From contig CP142458.1 in assembly GCA_038049695.1 (NCBI GenBank), forward strand, positions 61,599,501 through 61,663,500: a stretch of DNA of 64,000 nt. Reading direction: 5' to 3'. The position numbers were made by a program, and so were the translations under genes. Every line of letters starts with the position of its first letter. Position 1 is the first letter of the stretch. Positions 1 to 12,000 of the stretch are shown here, in pieces. This stretch comes from Cinnamomum chago (taxonomy: Eukaryota; Streptophyta; Magnoliopsida; Laurales; Lauraceae). The notes below the pieces were generated by a model. That model ran no database searches, was not told the origin of the DNA, and worked only from the letters and a program-made list of their open reading frames with translations.

Positions 1-525
1 TGGACCAAATGATACTCTTTTTGTCTCAACAGAGCCATTCCATAGGAAATCCCGTTGTATTTTTATATCCTCTAAAAAATTGTTTTAGGGCAATGGAAGA
101 GTGAAAGAAACTAAATTGGGATACTAGATAGAACTGATTTAATTAGAGTAACATGACCGCCCATAGACAGATATCTACCCTTCCAAGAACTTTATTTCTT
201 TTCAATCCGCTCTACAACCGGATCCCAAAGACGTTTCTTTGGTAGTCCCAAACATAAAGGGAGCCCCAAATGCTTAGCAGGAAGCTTACCAACTTTACAC
301 CTAAAAACATGTGCCAAAAAAGCAACATGACTTTCTTCCATCCGAATTCCAATCAATTCACACTTAAAATAATTAATCTTCATCCCCGAAAGGAACTCAA
401 ACCAAAATACTCTTTAGATTTTGCAACTGATCCAACGAAGCATCACAAAACATAATGGTATCATCTGCAAACTGTAAATATATTACCTCAATATTGGCAT
501 TCTCCATTGTAAATGTATTCATGTT
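1..525 (-). pseudogene. L1-type LINE reverse transcriptase fragment
   Basis: Read on the minus strand this encodes part of a plant L1-like (non-LTR) reverse transcriptase. The catalytic FADD motif lies at about 460-474, in the context LQFADDTIMFCDAS. It is followed by a stretch (about 190-383) with INYFKCELIGI, GCKVGKLP-like and HLGLPL residues, then KKRLWDPVVERIEKK, the usual order downstream of the RT palm in plant L1 elements. The frame shifts between the FADD part and the INYFK part, and further stops follow toward position 1, so it is dead. The fragment runs off the left edge of the window, so its full length is unknown. The family call is firm; the clade is inferred from motifs recognised by eye. 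Confidence 0.8.
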
Positions 526-1077
526 GGTTAGCCATACTAAGTTAGACTCTATCATGCATTTCTAAATTCATAATTCAAATAAGCAATTTACTACAATTGT
601 ATATAACAAAGGATATATAAATTATAAAATCATGCTTAAATAAAGTTAAAAGCTCAAATTTAAAGTTCAAACCAAATAACAAATTACCTTTCATCAAAAC
701 AATATGTTTTTGTTGAGTGTAGAGAAAAGAATACCTCTCCCAAAGGGGGTGTCTAATAGGATGTACCTAGAGAAGAGCCATTGAGAAGAACTCTCTATAT
801 CGACTGTAATTCGGCGAGACCATGTGTTTTTTGGTGTTCTTTTAAACATAGAAGGGTAAAAGAGTTGCGTAGAAATGTTATTTGGAGAGAAGAAGAAAAG
901 AAATAAGTCCTATTATGCATTTTAAGATTTTTTTGAAAGTAGGAATCTGTCTCACTCCGTAGCGGCCTTGTAGCGGCCGTAGCAGCTATGGATGTGAGCG
1001 GCACTAAATTCCATTTAGACCGCTACACCCAAATATAGTGGCCTTTGATCCATGATCATTGCAACCTTCAAACACTC
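526..1077. other. Non-genic spacer
   Basis: AT-rich sequence with no coding signal. Around 960-1035 there is a GC-rich patch with repeated GTAGCGGCC / GCCGCTAC-like hexamers on both strands, which resembles the subterminal repeats of a DNA transposon end, but no partner end was found nearby. Confidence 0.4.
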
Positions 1078-1440
1078 GTACTACACCTGCCACTCTTAGT
1101 CCTGAAACATTCCGACATATTGTGTAGGCTCTATCCACCACGAGATTCTCTGGTAATGCCTCTCCTTGTGCCAGATGGTATCTTGATTCTGGTGCATCAA
1201 ATCACATGACCATGAGGCACCAAAATTTGGCCAACCTTAAGCCATATATTGGAACAACTTGAGTTCATATTGCCAATGGTGATAAAATGAATATCTCCGA
1301 TATAGGGGATGGTCATTTTTCTTCCCTCACTTTACCTAATGTTCCTTTTGTCCCTTATGTCATAATCCCATATCTGTTACCCACCTTATTGATAACAATT
1401 ATATCGTTTTGCCAAATCTGACCGAAATGCATGAATTTAG
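1078..1440 (+). mobile_element. Ty1/Copia retrotransposon fossil (protease region)
   Basis: Plus-strand translation shows the Copia aspartic-protease signature WYLDSGASNHMT followed by the usual downstream pattern (ANGDKM, LPNVPFVP). Only a few hundred bases of the element remain; no LTR, integrase or RT is visible beside it. It is a small, broken, old fragment unrelated to the larger Copia element at 9.4-30.4 kb. Confidence 0.75.
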
Positions 1441-1770
1441 AATTATAGGATTGTGAGGCATATTACCTCAATTTTGGAAAATCTATCATAAAAATCATGT
1501 TTTTTCAATATCATTCTCTACCTAGACTTGAACTCCGATCCAGACCCACCCCCCATATATGGTTCTGGTCCCAAAGCCAAGAAACCGGCTCTGAAACGGT
1601 TCTGGGTCCAAATCCAGTTCCACATTTTCCTTAACGGTTCTGCTTCCGGGTCCACCTGTTTATGGCCCATTTGTTTGCGTCAAATTGAATTCTTCCACAT
1701 TTAAAAAAATGTATTAAAAGAAAAAAAAGAAGAAGTTTGAGAGCCATCAAATAGTTTCCTCCGCCCTATT

Positions 1771-1977
1771 TTATTTTATTTTATTTTATTTTTTATTTTT
1801 TATTTTTTTTTGCTATCGGAGGGTTCCCAACCCTTTGGGTTGTACTAATCCCTCCGAGCCCAGAGGGAAGCCGGGTAAATCCCCTGTAGCCCTAGTGTGG
1901 TAGCAGAGTTTCGAACCCACAACCTCCGGGAGCAAACCGTAGTCCTAGGCCAACTAAGCTACCCCTTGGGGTTTTAG
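1771..1977 (-). mobile_element. tRNA-derived SINE with perfect target-site duplication
   Basis: On the minus strand the element begins near an A box (TAGCTTAGTTGGC, plus coordinates 1949-1961) and carries a B box (GGGTTCGAAACTC at about 1906-1918), the two internal RNA polymerase III promoter parts of tRNA-derived SINEs. It ends in an A-rich tail (T-rich on the plus strand, about 1771-1812). The 12-bp direct repeat CTCCGCCCTATT lies immediately outside both ends, at 1759-1770 and 1978-1989. The tail side also has a TTTTA-rich run, as expected for target-primed insertion. SINEs carry no protein and depend on LINE enzymes; L1- and RTE-type LINE remnants are both present in this window. Confidence 0.85.
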
Positions 1978-1989
1978 CTCCGCCCTATT

Positions 1990-3538
1990 AATAAACGAGA
2001 AGGCTTTCTGAAAAACTTCCTACCATGACCCTCCATTAGAAGGACAAAAATTTTCATTATTAATAGTCTGGCCAATTTTTTTTTCTCTCAAGTGTTATTT
2101 GTTATTGTGGCTAATGGTGTCCTTCCTCTTAGGCTTCAGATTAGAGAAATCTCGGTTAAAGGAGTGGAACTAGGACCACCAACACCAAATAAATTCTTCT
2201 ATGTTGCATAGTGACACTTCCCCAATTGGTATTTTCTGGTTCCGCCCTTGTGCCGCAGCCTCCCAACTAAGACCGGTTTGGACAAGAATTATCTAATTCA
2301 AAGGCCAATTAGCCATATATTATGATAACAAAGGGTTGCTTAGTTGGTTGGCACCCGAGATATCAACTGGCTGCCTAGAGATGGATCCCCATATACACCA
2401 CTTTCTTTTCACATGATTGGGCTGTCCTTCCTATTCCTATGGCATATGGGCTCTCTTGGATCCCATTTGCAAAGGCTGGGGGTAAAAAAAAAAAAAAACA
2501 CCCACACTTGATGGGAATGGCTGGTGGGGTCAATGGGTGTGATGCAGAAGGTTAGAATTGGCACTAGAGGAGTGGGACTGGGATGGCTTTATTGGGACTG
2601 GAGTTAGAAATTTGAATTCGTCGGTCTTGTTGTTTGTCTGTATGTTACTCTCAGATTCCCGAGAACAGTAGAGCGAGCATGTCCAAGAGAGAGAAAGCGC
2701 TGGAGGTCTCCCCATTAGCTTGTAATAAAAGTCTCTGCGTCCTCGGGCGGACATTTTCAGGGTTCCCATTTCTCTACACTCTTCATCTTCTAGTGGGCCG
2801 CACGATGACTATGATCGAGCCTATCCAGTATCCACTCATCAGGTAGACCATGCCAGTGTACATGACCCTTTGATCTATATTGTATTGATCCAAGTGCTCT
2901 GTTATTATTGGCAGAGACTTGTGAATTCTGAAAAGCTTGGTGGTGAGGCTATATCTATTTAAAAATGCTCTCGCCCGCGTTTGGGATATGGAAAAAATTT
3001 TACGTTAAAATGTATTAGACCCACTGCAAAATTAATCATGCAAAATATACCTGAAATTTAGCAAAAGCCCATACAATAATGGAGCATTTATTTTGGGGCA
3101 CTTTAGATCCCACCGGTTCTCATTTTTCTCATTAGATTGAATAGCTAACAGTATTCATATTATACTATTATGCTCTTTATATGTGATTTGCAATGCAATT
3201 CGATTCATAGATTTCCACCTATGGACATTGTTATCAGTGCCATCACATAATATTTCAAATGTGAACCAGTAGATGACAAGGAAAAACAGAAGTTCACTAA
3301 GTTTGTAGCAGATGGGAATTCATCAAACAAGGACAGAATGTCTTCAAACTATTAAAATCATGCATATAAGAAAACTCCATAAGCCAAAAGCATATTACAA
3401 TGACATACATTGCTGTTTTATAGCAATCTAAATGTTGATAAAGTATATCGCTGCTTTATAGTTTGTTTAAGTTTCCATAAAACTATTAAAGGAAAATCAC
3501 CTAGGATATATGCAATAAAAGGGCATTTTTGCATCTCT
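1990..3538. other. Intergenic spacer downstream of the ABCG remnant
   Basis: No convincing exon, RNA gene or element ends were seen. There is a poly-A run near 2486-2500 and scattered AT-rich stretches. Short open frames here lack any family resemblance. Confidence 0.5.
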
Positions 3539-6446
3539 TCACCTTCTTTGGAAATTCAATTTCCCTATACAATGAGCAAAAAGAGAAGCAAAGAGAAGAG
3601 GGAAGGCAGCAAGAACAATAGCCACAACAGCTAACTGATCATAGTGGTATCCAAAATAATCCTCTACGAAGGAAGAAATTGCTTTGGCTTTGCCAAAAAC
3701 TGTTATCTCCTCCGTTATATCACCATATTGTGAAGTGAAGAGGGCCCTTAGGCTCCAGGATGTTGGGGACAACCAATAGAACCAGTGCCACCACTTCGGA
3801 AATTGCTGCAAAGGATACATCAGATTTGGGTCAGTTTCAGAATTTCGGAATGCAAAGTTTCATATATTAGGTGCACAACCAAGCATATTTGGTGAGCATT
3901 GTGTTGGTGCCTATATGCAGTATTGTTTTTTCCTGTTTAATTGTCCGGCTTCAGTTAATGCCTCCACACTATGACATGCCTTGGCATGTGGAGGGTTGGC
4001 ATGATACGGGCAATTTGGCTATAAAGCAAAAACCTTGCCAAACTAAATCTAAGTGAGTTTGCATTAATGTAAAGTAGCACTCTGCCTGCACTGCATTGAC
4101 ACAAAAGATTCCAATGAATGATGATCTTTCTCAAAACTAGGACAACATATTGGGTCTACAAGTTGGTATTTGCTTTTTGTGACTAATTACTCTCTTCATT
4201 GATGAGTTTCTTATACTCTTTTACCATAGATAGCACTTGTTTTAATTGTCTCAATATTCTGATGTACCCCTACCCTAAGAAGTTGATTTTGATCTGCTTG
4301 CATATTGGGAGAAGTGAGAAGTTGGCTCACCGGTCCGGGTATCAGGAAGCCTGAGAAGAGATTCAACATTGTATAGCTTGAAGACGCTAATATAGAAGCC
4401 ACCTGAACATTGGGGCTCAGTGACATTATCAGCATTCCAAGGTAAGTGAAGTATAGCAGTGTGCAAAACAATGCATAGAAGTACCAAAAGATCTTATAAG
4501 CTGACCAATAGTACCCTATTGAGGGATATGTGATAGTCACTAGGATAAGTGCTTGAAAGAATATGTAAGGAACCTCAATGGCCACCTGCAACATCCCAAA
4601 AAGTTTGAAATCAATGAAGATCTTAACTAAAACTGATGAGAAAAAAAAAATCATTAAAGATCATCTTCACAGATTTTGTGGGACAACTTTAAGGCCGCAT
4701 TAGATTTTTGGTTCTTCTTAGTTTTCCCAAAGAAGAACCAAAATTGAGTTTAGGCGGTCCTACAAAATATGAAAGGAATGAATTTTCAAGGGCTTCTCTC
4801 TTATTATCTGAAGGGTCCCTATCTATGATGCACGGATGCTTAAAAATGGGCAACGTATCGTATCATATCGTATCGGATACTTCACTTTTTATATGTAAAA
4901 TCCGTGTCCCTGCTGTGTCTATAGTGTGTTCTTGCCGTATCCATGCCGTATCTGTGCATCATAGGTCCTATTGCCTTATCAAATGTGTAGAAAGTTTTTT
5001 GGACCTGTGCAAATGAATAGGCCCATGAGGAGTACATCCCAGCAAACATTTCCCTGTATAGTACAGTGCGTTCAGTTGCAACAAATGGTAGAACTAAGGA
5101 GCAGTTGTTTATCCCTATAAAAAACAGGGCAGAGAACATTGCTCCAAGGATGTTCAGCAAGTCTTGCTGGTTATGTCTACAAACATGAAAAACAAGAGGA
5201 TGTTAGTCTGTTAGATCGAGGCATGACAAAAATTATGGTTATAGGTGAACAAAATTTCCATTTTGAGACCCAAAAATCATGAAGGCAAACCTTCGGATCA
5301 GAGCTTCTCTTTTCACAGATCAAAGTAACTTCACCATTGGATTGGAGCAATCTTCTTCACATGGTAGTCTTACATTTTATGTTGGAGGGAAATTCTAGAC
5401 TTCAATCCAACAGTGAATGTGACTACTGATATTTATCTCAATTATAAATTGACGGGAGCTAGTGTTTATCTAATGGTCTCTTTTCCGGGCAATGAATGAT
5501 CCCACCAATTAAGATTTGGCTTTTCTCTTTTCTGTGTCCTGTATTAACATACAGTTCAGTCACCTGTATATAATTGTTTCTCTTATAACAAACCTATTAG
5601 TTGCATGAACTGAAAACAAAACGAAGTCCAATGCTAAGTTCAAAATTCAGATTGTAAGGATGCAGGAAACCAAATAAGTAAAACAATCATTTTCTTTTTA
5701 GTTGGCAAATACTGGTTAATTTGTTTTAAATTCAGACTTTGTGCTAGCATTCAGTAAGGAATGTACGTTCTCATGTCTTGATTGGAAGATATGACATACT
5801 ATTTCCAAGAATGAGTTGATGTAATAACTGAACTTGAAATTAAGGACTTACATTTTCTTTCCATGCTGCCAAAAAAGTGCTCCAAACATAGTAGAAGAGC
5901 CAATCAAAAACAGTAATCGTACCAAGCTGTATGCAGGACTTCTCCAATATGACAGGTGTTGTTTCCACAAACAAGCTTTGAACTGTCCCCAACCATTCTG
6001 CGGACGGTGGGTGGTAAAATGCAAGTCCTTTGAACACGGTGGTGGTGTACTTAACTGCCTAACCATCTCTTCATTGTCCCTGCAACCAAAAAATATGAGC
6101 GATAGTAGGATAATGGCTATTGAGTATCCACCCAATTCATAAGTTTGATTAAACGTCTTACGATCCTTATATTTCGTAACTGTGCAATATGGTATTATTG
6201 TAGAAAATCAATAACTATCTGATGTGTACTGTTCACCATACAATATCATGGGCACTACTGCTACCACAAGAAGCTGAAAAAATAAATAAACAAGTGCCTG
6301 CATAGACTCACTTATATAGAGAGGATTCCTTGTAAATACAAGCAAAATCTACACCAAGCTGTGTTTCTAACTGCTGCTGAGGTAACTTCTAACATCCATG
6401 TTGCTGGATTGTAATTGTCTTTGATTTTTGGTACCCCATTAATACC
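3539..6446 (-). pseudogene. ABCG/PDR-type transporter, 3' half only (5'-truncated)
   Basis: Full-size ABCG (pleiotropic drug resistance) proteins are plasma-membrane exporters with two nucleotide-binding and two membrane domains. Only the part after NBD2 remains, in five exons: 6312-6446 ([18 protein letters not shown]), 5852-6079 (STPPPCSKDL, GQFKACLWKQHLSYWRSP), 5005-5176 ([20 protein letters not shown]), 4331-4585 ([11 protein letters not shown] to FSGFLIPGP) and 3539-3805 ([15 protein letters not shown] to KLNFQRR-stop). Every junction has GT/AG and compatible phase; exons 2-3 join as [13 protein letters not shown]. The PDR signature order and C-terminus are normal. The first exon has one extra base after SAAV: the downstream bases read [19 protein letters not shown] in the shifted frame. 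No NBD or first membrane domain was found between 6447 and 9436, so it cannot make a working transporter. The remaining exons are well kept, so loss may be fairly recent. Confidence 0.88.
4825..4962. mobile_element. Small hAT-like MITE in an ABCG intron
   Basis: Terminal inverted repeats TATGATGCACGGAT (left) and, read inward from the right, TATGATGCACAGAT bound about 138 bp rich in CGTATCG/CGATAC-like words. Flanks GTCCCTATC and GGTCCTATT suggest an imperfect 8-bp duplication. It sits in the intron between the exons at 5005-5176 and 4331-4585, so it need not have harmed the transcript. The GTATCG words resemble those at the ends of the hAT at 20841-26529. Confidence 0.6.
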
Positions 6447-7389
6447 CTGCCAAAAAAATAAAGAACTAGCAATCAAGATCTATAACCAATTGCTTTGGTA
6501 CATGGTGATGGCTTATCTAGAAGAAAGAAGTGAGATCACAGTAAGACCCAACTTGGGTCACACTCCATGTCAAGATTCAATTTGTGAGTAATAATTACTA
6601 GATCTTGAAATTCATTTGCAGTGTATGTAATGCCTTTCTTCAATTAGCACATGAACGTGGCATGAGTCGAAGCTGGTGACCTGACTCAAATTAAATAGTG
6701 TATAATTGGGTAGCACTTGTGTATAGTCTATTAAGTAGTTGTTTGTGCACTTTCCTCTCACCAATTGATTTTGGGATTACTGGCTAGCAACTCTGTCATG
6801 GTATCACAGCTACAAGGCTTGAGTTTGAAATCACATAGGGAAAAATCATCACCAACTGTGGTTTCTATCATCTCCATCTAGGCTCCAAAAGTTTAATGGT
6901 CAATAGTCCATTCGTATCAATACACGATGAATCCAACAGTCTAGTGCACCCTTTTTTCCCCTCTCTAACTAATGTGATTTACTACCTTCTTTTTAGGGCA
7001 TTCAATATGAAGAAGACTTTTAAAACTCCATGCATGGGTCCCACTTATGCAACAATTTATTAATTAACATTGGGTCAATTTACTCAATGTGGGGGCCAAA
7101 TTAATGATCATTTTACTCCAAAAGCTTAGGTTGCACCTGTCAGTTGATGGGACCATGATGAATGGCCTATTTTCATGAATTTAACCATTTAGTTCATCTT
7201 TCCAAGTGACCTTTTGTGAAAAAAAATATCTAACCCATTCAAAATTAATGGCCCGTCTGTTATTAGCCTTAGGCAAAATTCAATTAAATAGCAGGTGGGC
7301 CCACCATCATATTTAGCAACCCGGAAAACATGTAATTTCCACAATATAATGGTGGGTCCAACTATTTAGCTGGATGAGTGTCAAACTTA
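6447..7389. other. Spacer where the missing ABCG exons should lie
   Basis: Searched by eye on the minus strand for NBD2 and first membrane-domain exons of the transporter; none seen. Around 6793-6812 the string CATGGTATCACAGC resembles a tRNA-Met primer site, but no paired direct repeats could be defined. Confidence 0.4.
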
Positions 7390-7720
7390 AACTTATGAGT
7401 ATTCGGTATTCTTTTTTTGTGTGTGTGTAGGCACACCCCACCTCCCGAATTTCACATGGGCCCTGGGTTTGGATAGATCTGAATAGACCGGACCATTAGA
7501 TCGACTACACACCCCATTCGAATGGACTGGACTAGTGAGCCCTGGATGATAATGTAAAGATGATCTGATTGGGGAGATTTTTTGTTCATAGGAGGGGCAC
7601 AGGCAGATGTTCAAATCCCCACAGCCCCATCTCCATGTGGGTGCCACAAGCTTGAGCGGATGAGTTCCCCTGTCAACTCGAGCTAAGGAGAGGAGGGCCA
7701 ATTTATATTGGATGAAAGAT
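7390..7720. repeat. Dispersed repeat A, copy 1
   Basis: This segment resembles 42630-42960. Shared features in order are a GGGCCC/GGCCCACC start, a phrase about a GACCATT-(A/G)AATCGACTA target, a run of CCCCA...CCCATGTGGG, and a tail with AGCTTGAGCTTAAG-like inverted words. The similarity is patchy and by eye. No transposon ends were fixed. Confidence 0.4.
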
Positions 7721-7929
7721 TTTTTATAAAATGAGATGCTCCTATGAGAGATATCTCTCACCTTGTATGAGAGATAGAGGTGGTGGCCCTCACATCTATA
7801 TCCATCCATCCCTCACCATATGGTGAAGGACAAGCATGATGGGGCCCACATAGGGCCCCCTGATCATGGGGCTTGAATGGATGGAAAGAGACATCTTGGA
7901 TGTGTTCCATATATCAAGTTTGGTGTCTG

Positions 7930-8200
7930 CCCCATGCCTCTAAACCCATCATTCGTAGCCCACAAATTTATCAACTTCATATTAAAGAAAATTTTTTACC
8001 CTTGATCCAATGGTCTAATCCATTCGGATAGGTGAAAACTCGATGGATCTAGTGTAATTCAAGAGGTCCCATGTATGTAGATGGTTTAGATGGACCATAA
8101 AGTCGGCTTCACTTTGTTGTCCCTCACCGTAATATGGCGAGGGATGAAAGCATATGAATATTTCCATATATATATATATATATATAAATTGATGTGGCAA
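7930..8200. repeat. Dispersed repeat B, copy 1
   Basis: Collinear with 52199-52430: both contain ATGCCTCTAA, then TTCATATTAAA/TTTATATTAAA, then TCCATTCGGAT, GGTGAAAACTC, a GGTCCC(A/G)TGT block, ATGGTTT(A/G)GATGGA and GAATATTTCC in the same order. A short (TA)n run lies at 8165-8186. Likely an old non-autonomous transposon family of unknown type. Confidence 0.55.
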
Positions 8201-8549
8201 ATTAGACTTAAGGGCTTCACATATTTGGCGGGTTCCATCTAGAACTATTGATCTAGCCATCTCACAAGGATGCATGTCTTGATCTAGCTGACTAGAGCTC
8301 AAAAAAGCGTGGGTTTCTTATTTTATCTTAACGCTTAAGGTCCAATTTCATATAACAAATGGAACCATTTGAATGCATAGATAAAGAGGGAAAAGAAACA
8401 ATATTGTTGTAAACCTGCCTACATGGGAGATGGAGGTGCTCTATAGTGCTTCTATGCCCTAAGAGATGTGAATCATTTATATTATTATAGTTGAGCCCTG
8501 CACGTGAGGCAATGTCCAAACATAGCTGACACCACCCCAAATTTTCAAG

Positions 8550-8850
8550 AATTATAGTTCAAATTATCCAATGCCCTACCATTAACAACCTCTCCCACCA
8601 AAATCAAACTTTAAAACCACAAAATCAATAGATTCAAAGTAGAAAAGGCATAATAAATGGATAAATCAATCGAAGAGAATCGAGAAATTTCAAAAACTTT
8701 GCTATATAAAGTTTTATATTCCCAACAATTATACCTCAAATTACCTAATGCCCACCACCAACAACCTCTTCCACAAAAATCAAACTTTAGCACAACAAAA
8801 TCCACAAATCCAAAGTAGAGAAGGAATACAAAACGAAACAAATCAATAGA
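8550..8850. repeat. Diverged tandem duplication, about 175-bp unit
   Basis: Two adjacent related blocks (about 8550-8680 and 8728-8850) share CAAATTA-CC-AATGCCC, AACAACCTCT, CAAAATCAAACTTTA and CAAAGTAGA in the same order. Noncoding. Confidence 0.5.
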
Positions 8851-9436
8851 ATTGCAAGTCTAAACAAACGTGAAATTCTCCAAAGTTCATACTCCTACAG
8901 CAAGATCCGGTGAAAGGGGCCAGGAGATAGAAGTGTGCAATGAAGTGCGCTTTCTCCTCAATTTCCTTGCCGATTCTAGGAGGGTGGATCCAAATAAAAG
9001 GACGGCATTGATCATTTGGTTCTTCTTGAGGCCAAGAGGAGTTAGAGAGTGGGAAACCAAAGTTCATCCTTAAACCAAAAATAGAAAACGACTATAGGAC
9101 ATAAAAAAAAAGGCAAAGTAGTTCTTGAAACAATTATGTAATTATGGACAATGCATTTTCAAGTCACAAACTAAACTGAATAACATTTGACGAATGATTT
9201 AACTACACATTTAAAACAAACAAGAGCCAGTGCTAAAGCCGATCCGCAAAATCTCAAAGCTATGACCGTATTAAGATAGGTAAGAGAAAGAAAAGGGTCA
9301 TCTCATCATTTGGCATTCAAACACACACAAAGACATCCACTCCTTTCTTGGGGCCTTGTTCTGAAAAAAAAAATCTATGGGAGTATAGGGCACATATATA
9401 ATATGGAAAAAAATCCTAAGCATCCTATTGAATTTT

Positions 9437-10214
9437 AATCAACCACAAGAGAAGGAGACACGCGATTTTTTACGTGGAAAACCCTACTCGAGAAAAATCA
9501 CGGGTCTTATCTTCTAGACCAAAGACAACCAAACACTATGTAATTGAAAGTTACAAGTGCTCACAGACCCTTCCCCGGTTGCAACTCAACCTAAGGTTTG
9601 CGATGGTCTTACTGATGACTCACTGTATACCTTCACCGTGCCTGAACCAACCACCTTGAACACCATTTTAAGGTGAATCTAATGCAAGAGAGTAGACGGA
9701 AAGAATCTCCAAGGCTTGATGATTCAGCTCTGCAACTAAGGATGCTTTGGAGAAGATGATGGATCTCTCAAAGAATTCTAGGGTTTAGAATGAGAGAGAG
9801 GTTCTCTAGGTTTGAGAGAGAATGTCTTTAAATAACTCTTGGTCCGTGGGTTGCAAGCCAAAAGAGTTTTGGACGGATTGGGAAACAAGTTAGAAGAGGT
9901 TTCTAATTAAAACTCGAAATTCCCGCATCAGGCGCTCGAGCACAGGTCCTGGTCCGCCCGAGCGCATGAATAGAACATCTAGTTATTCTGCGCTCCGTGT
10001 CAGGCTTGAGCGCGAAAGAGAACAGCCTGAGCCTCTATCTTAGGTGCGCTTGAGCGGGTGAAGACAGGCACTCGAGCGCCCAATACATTTTTCTGCCTTC
10101 TTGATTTCTTCAATTCTTTAAACCGGGCAGTCCACCTATAAAATACAAACATAAAACATGAATCCCTATTTTGTCCATATCCCAATGAATTTGCCAACAC
10201 TAAGTTTCCTTACA
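9437..10214 (-). repeat. 3' LTR of the Copia fossil (left side)
   Basis: Matches the right LTR from AATCAACCACAAGAGAA onward for about 450 bp and continues another 330 bp to TGTAAGG (minus-strand start) at 10214, directly beside a GGGGGAG-type polypurine tract at 10215-10226. The outer edge at 9437 is set by the loss of similarity. Confidence 0.75.
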
Positions 10215-10226
10215 ATCTCCCCCTAT

Positions 10227-11251
10227 GACAATTCATGGACAAAACTTCTAATTACATGAAAAATCTACGACACAGAAATCTTTACAATATAAACCAATCC
10301 TTTTGCTTCAATTTAAAATCCAACAACCCTTGCAAAACCTGTCTCGCAAACTTGACGGTAGATCAAGTGTAATGTCATGAACTAGAAAATCGAAAAGAAA
10401 TCAACACCTTATACTCATAATATCTCCCCCTTTTCGTTCAAAATTGACTAAGTTTATACTCCCACTTTTTAGATAATTCTAACCTCAAGTATCAAATAAA
10501 AAGCACAAATGCAAAGTCTTAATCAGGCCAAAAATGTGAAAACCCTTGATGATCAATCACAAAAATTTGTAAAATTTTAAGAAACCGAGAAGTAAGCAAC
10601 ACAAATTTTAGGAATTTGACGTGTAAATTGTGTGTGAAAGAATCTCAAATGGAAAAACACGAAGAAGACGATTATCAACCAGAAATCAATATTCATCAGG
10701 TACAAACTAAGATTCACACCTTCAAAAAGATTCGTCCCGATCATTAATGATATATAAAGCTCCCCCTAAATGCCACATTTTTTTAACATCATTGACCCAA
10801 TTCAAGCTTTTCTCAAACGTAAGAATTTTTCAATTTCGAATGCTATTAGACAAGTTAAAATCAAGGGAACAAACCCAGTTATTAACTTTTTCACTCGCTC
10901 ACTTTTTTTTCTTTGCGCCGAAATTTCTAAATCATATGATGTAGGCAAAGTTAAGGCCTAGGGAGTGGACCTAGTCACTATTCCTTTTCGCACATACTCC
11001 TGATAGAAATCTCTATGCACATTGGGCCAAATATATTCATATATAATCATTAAGAAGAGAGCAAGAAAAAATCAAGATCGATGCTCCTAAAATAAAGCAA
11101 ATCCACTAAGACCGTGAATCCTATGTAACCCTAAGTGAATGCCCAAATGAGTTATCGTGTACGCAGAGACATGTTCAAAAACTTCAAACTGTGCATGGAG
11201 AAATTCAAATCCAAAACCATGCAAATGAAAGTGGACATGCCAGATAATCAT
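10227..11251 (-). other. 3' internal part of the Copia fossil
   Basis: AT-rich remainder between the polypurine tract and the CACTA insertion point. A second purine tract (AAAAGGGGGAGAT on the minus strand, about 10422-10436) is present, as seen in some SIRE-type elements. No coding similarity was recognised. Confidence 0.45.
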
Positions 11252-11269
11252 CACTATAACAAACTGCAC

Positions 11270-12000
11270 TTTTAGCGACGAAATTTTTCGTCGCCAAAAG
11301 TAAAAAAAACGTTGGTAAAATTTTTACCGACGAAAAAATTTTCGTCGGTCAGACGTCAGTAACAAACAGTGGACAAAACCTTTATTTTCGTCGATAAAAA
11401 TGTTAAATCTTTACCGAAAATTATTTGTCTTTACCGACGTTTTTATTTCGTCGGTAAAAAAAATTAAACCAAATATAAAAAATAAAACACTTTTACTGAC
11501 GTTTATTTTCGTCGGCAAAAGAAAAATGAAAAATTTATTGAAAATAAAAATACTTTTACCGACGTTTATTTTCGTCGGCAAAAGAAAAAGGAAAAATTTA
11601 TTGAAAATAAAAACACCTATACCGACGTTTATTTTTCATCCGCAAAAAAAACCAAAAAATAAAAACTTTTTACCGACGGTATTTTTCGTCGGTAAAAATC
11701 AAATTAAAAAATACAAAACGTTTTACCGACGGTATTTTTTGTCAGTAAAAATCAAATTTAAAAATAAAAAACTTATACCGACGTTCATTTTTCGTCGACA
11801 AAATACAAAACAGAAAATTAAAAACGTTTTACCGACTGTATGTTTCGTCGGTAAAAATCAAATTAAAAATTAAAAATGTTTACCGACATTTTATTTTCAT
11901 CCGCAAAAGTAAAATAAATAAATTTATCGATGTTTACCGACGATTTTTGCGTCGGCAAAAATCCATTTTACCCACGTTTTTTCTTTTCGTCGGTAAAAGT
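11270..12000. repeat. CACTA left subterminal repeat field
   Basis: More than a dozen short units combine TTTACCGACG and CGTCGGTAAAA, often as inverted pairs around an AT core, in about 730 bp. In CACTA elements such arrays bind the TNPA-type protein. A plus-strand open frame through this field (11400-11873) comes from the repeats and is not a gene. Confidence 0.85.

Noticed and set aside
6755-6850. tRNA-Met-like primer site suggesting another LTR relic
   Set aside because: No paired direct repeats or purine tract could be placed. A similar phrase at 55085-55140 suggests a family, but the structure is not defined.
11400-11873. Long plus-strand open frame with repeated peptide
   Set aside because: It is produced by the CACTA subterminal repeats and has no independent coding signal.
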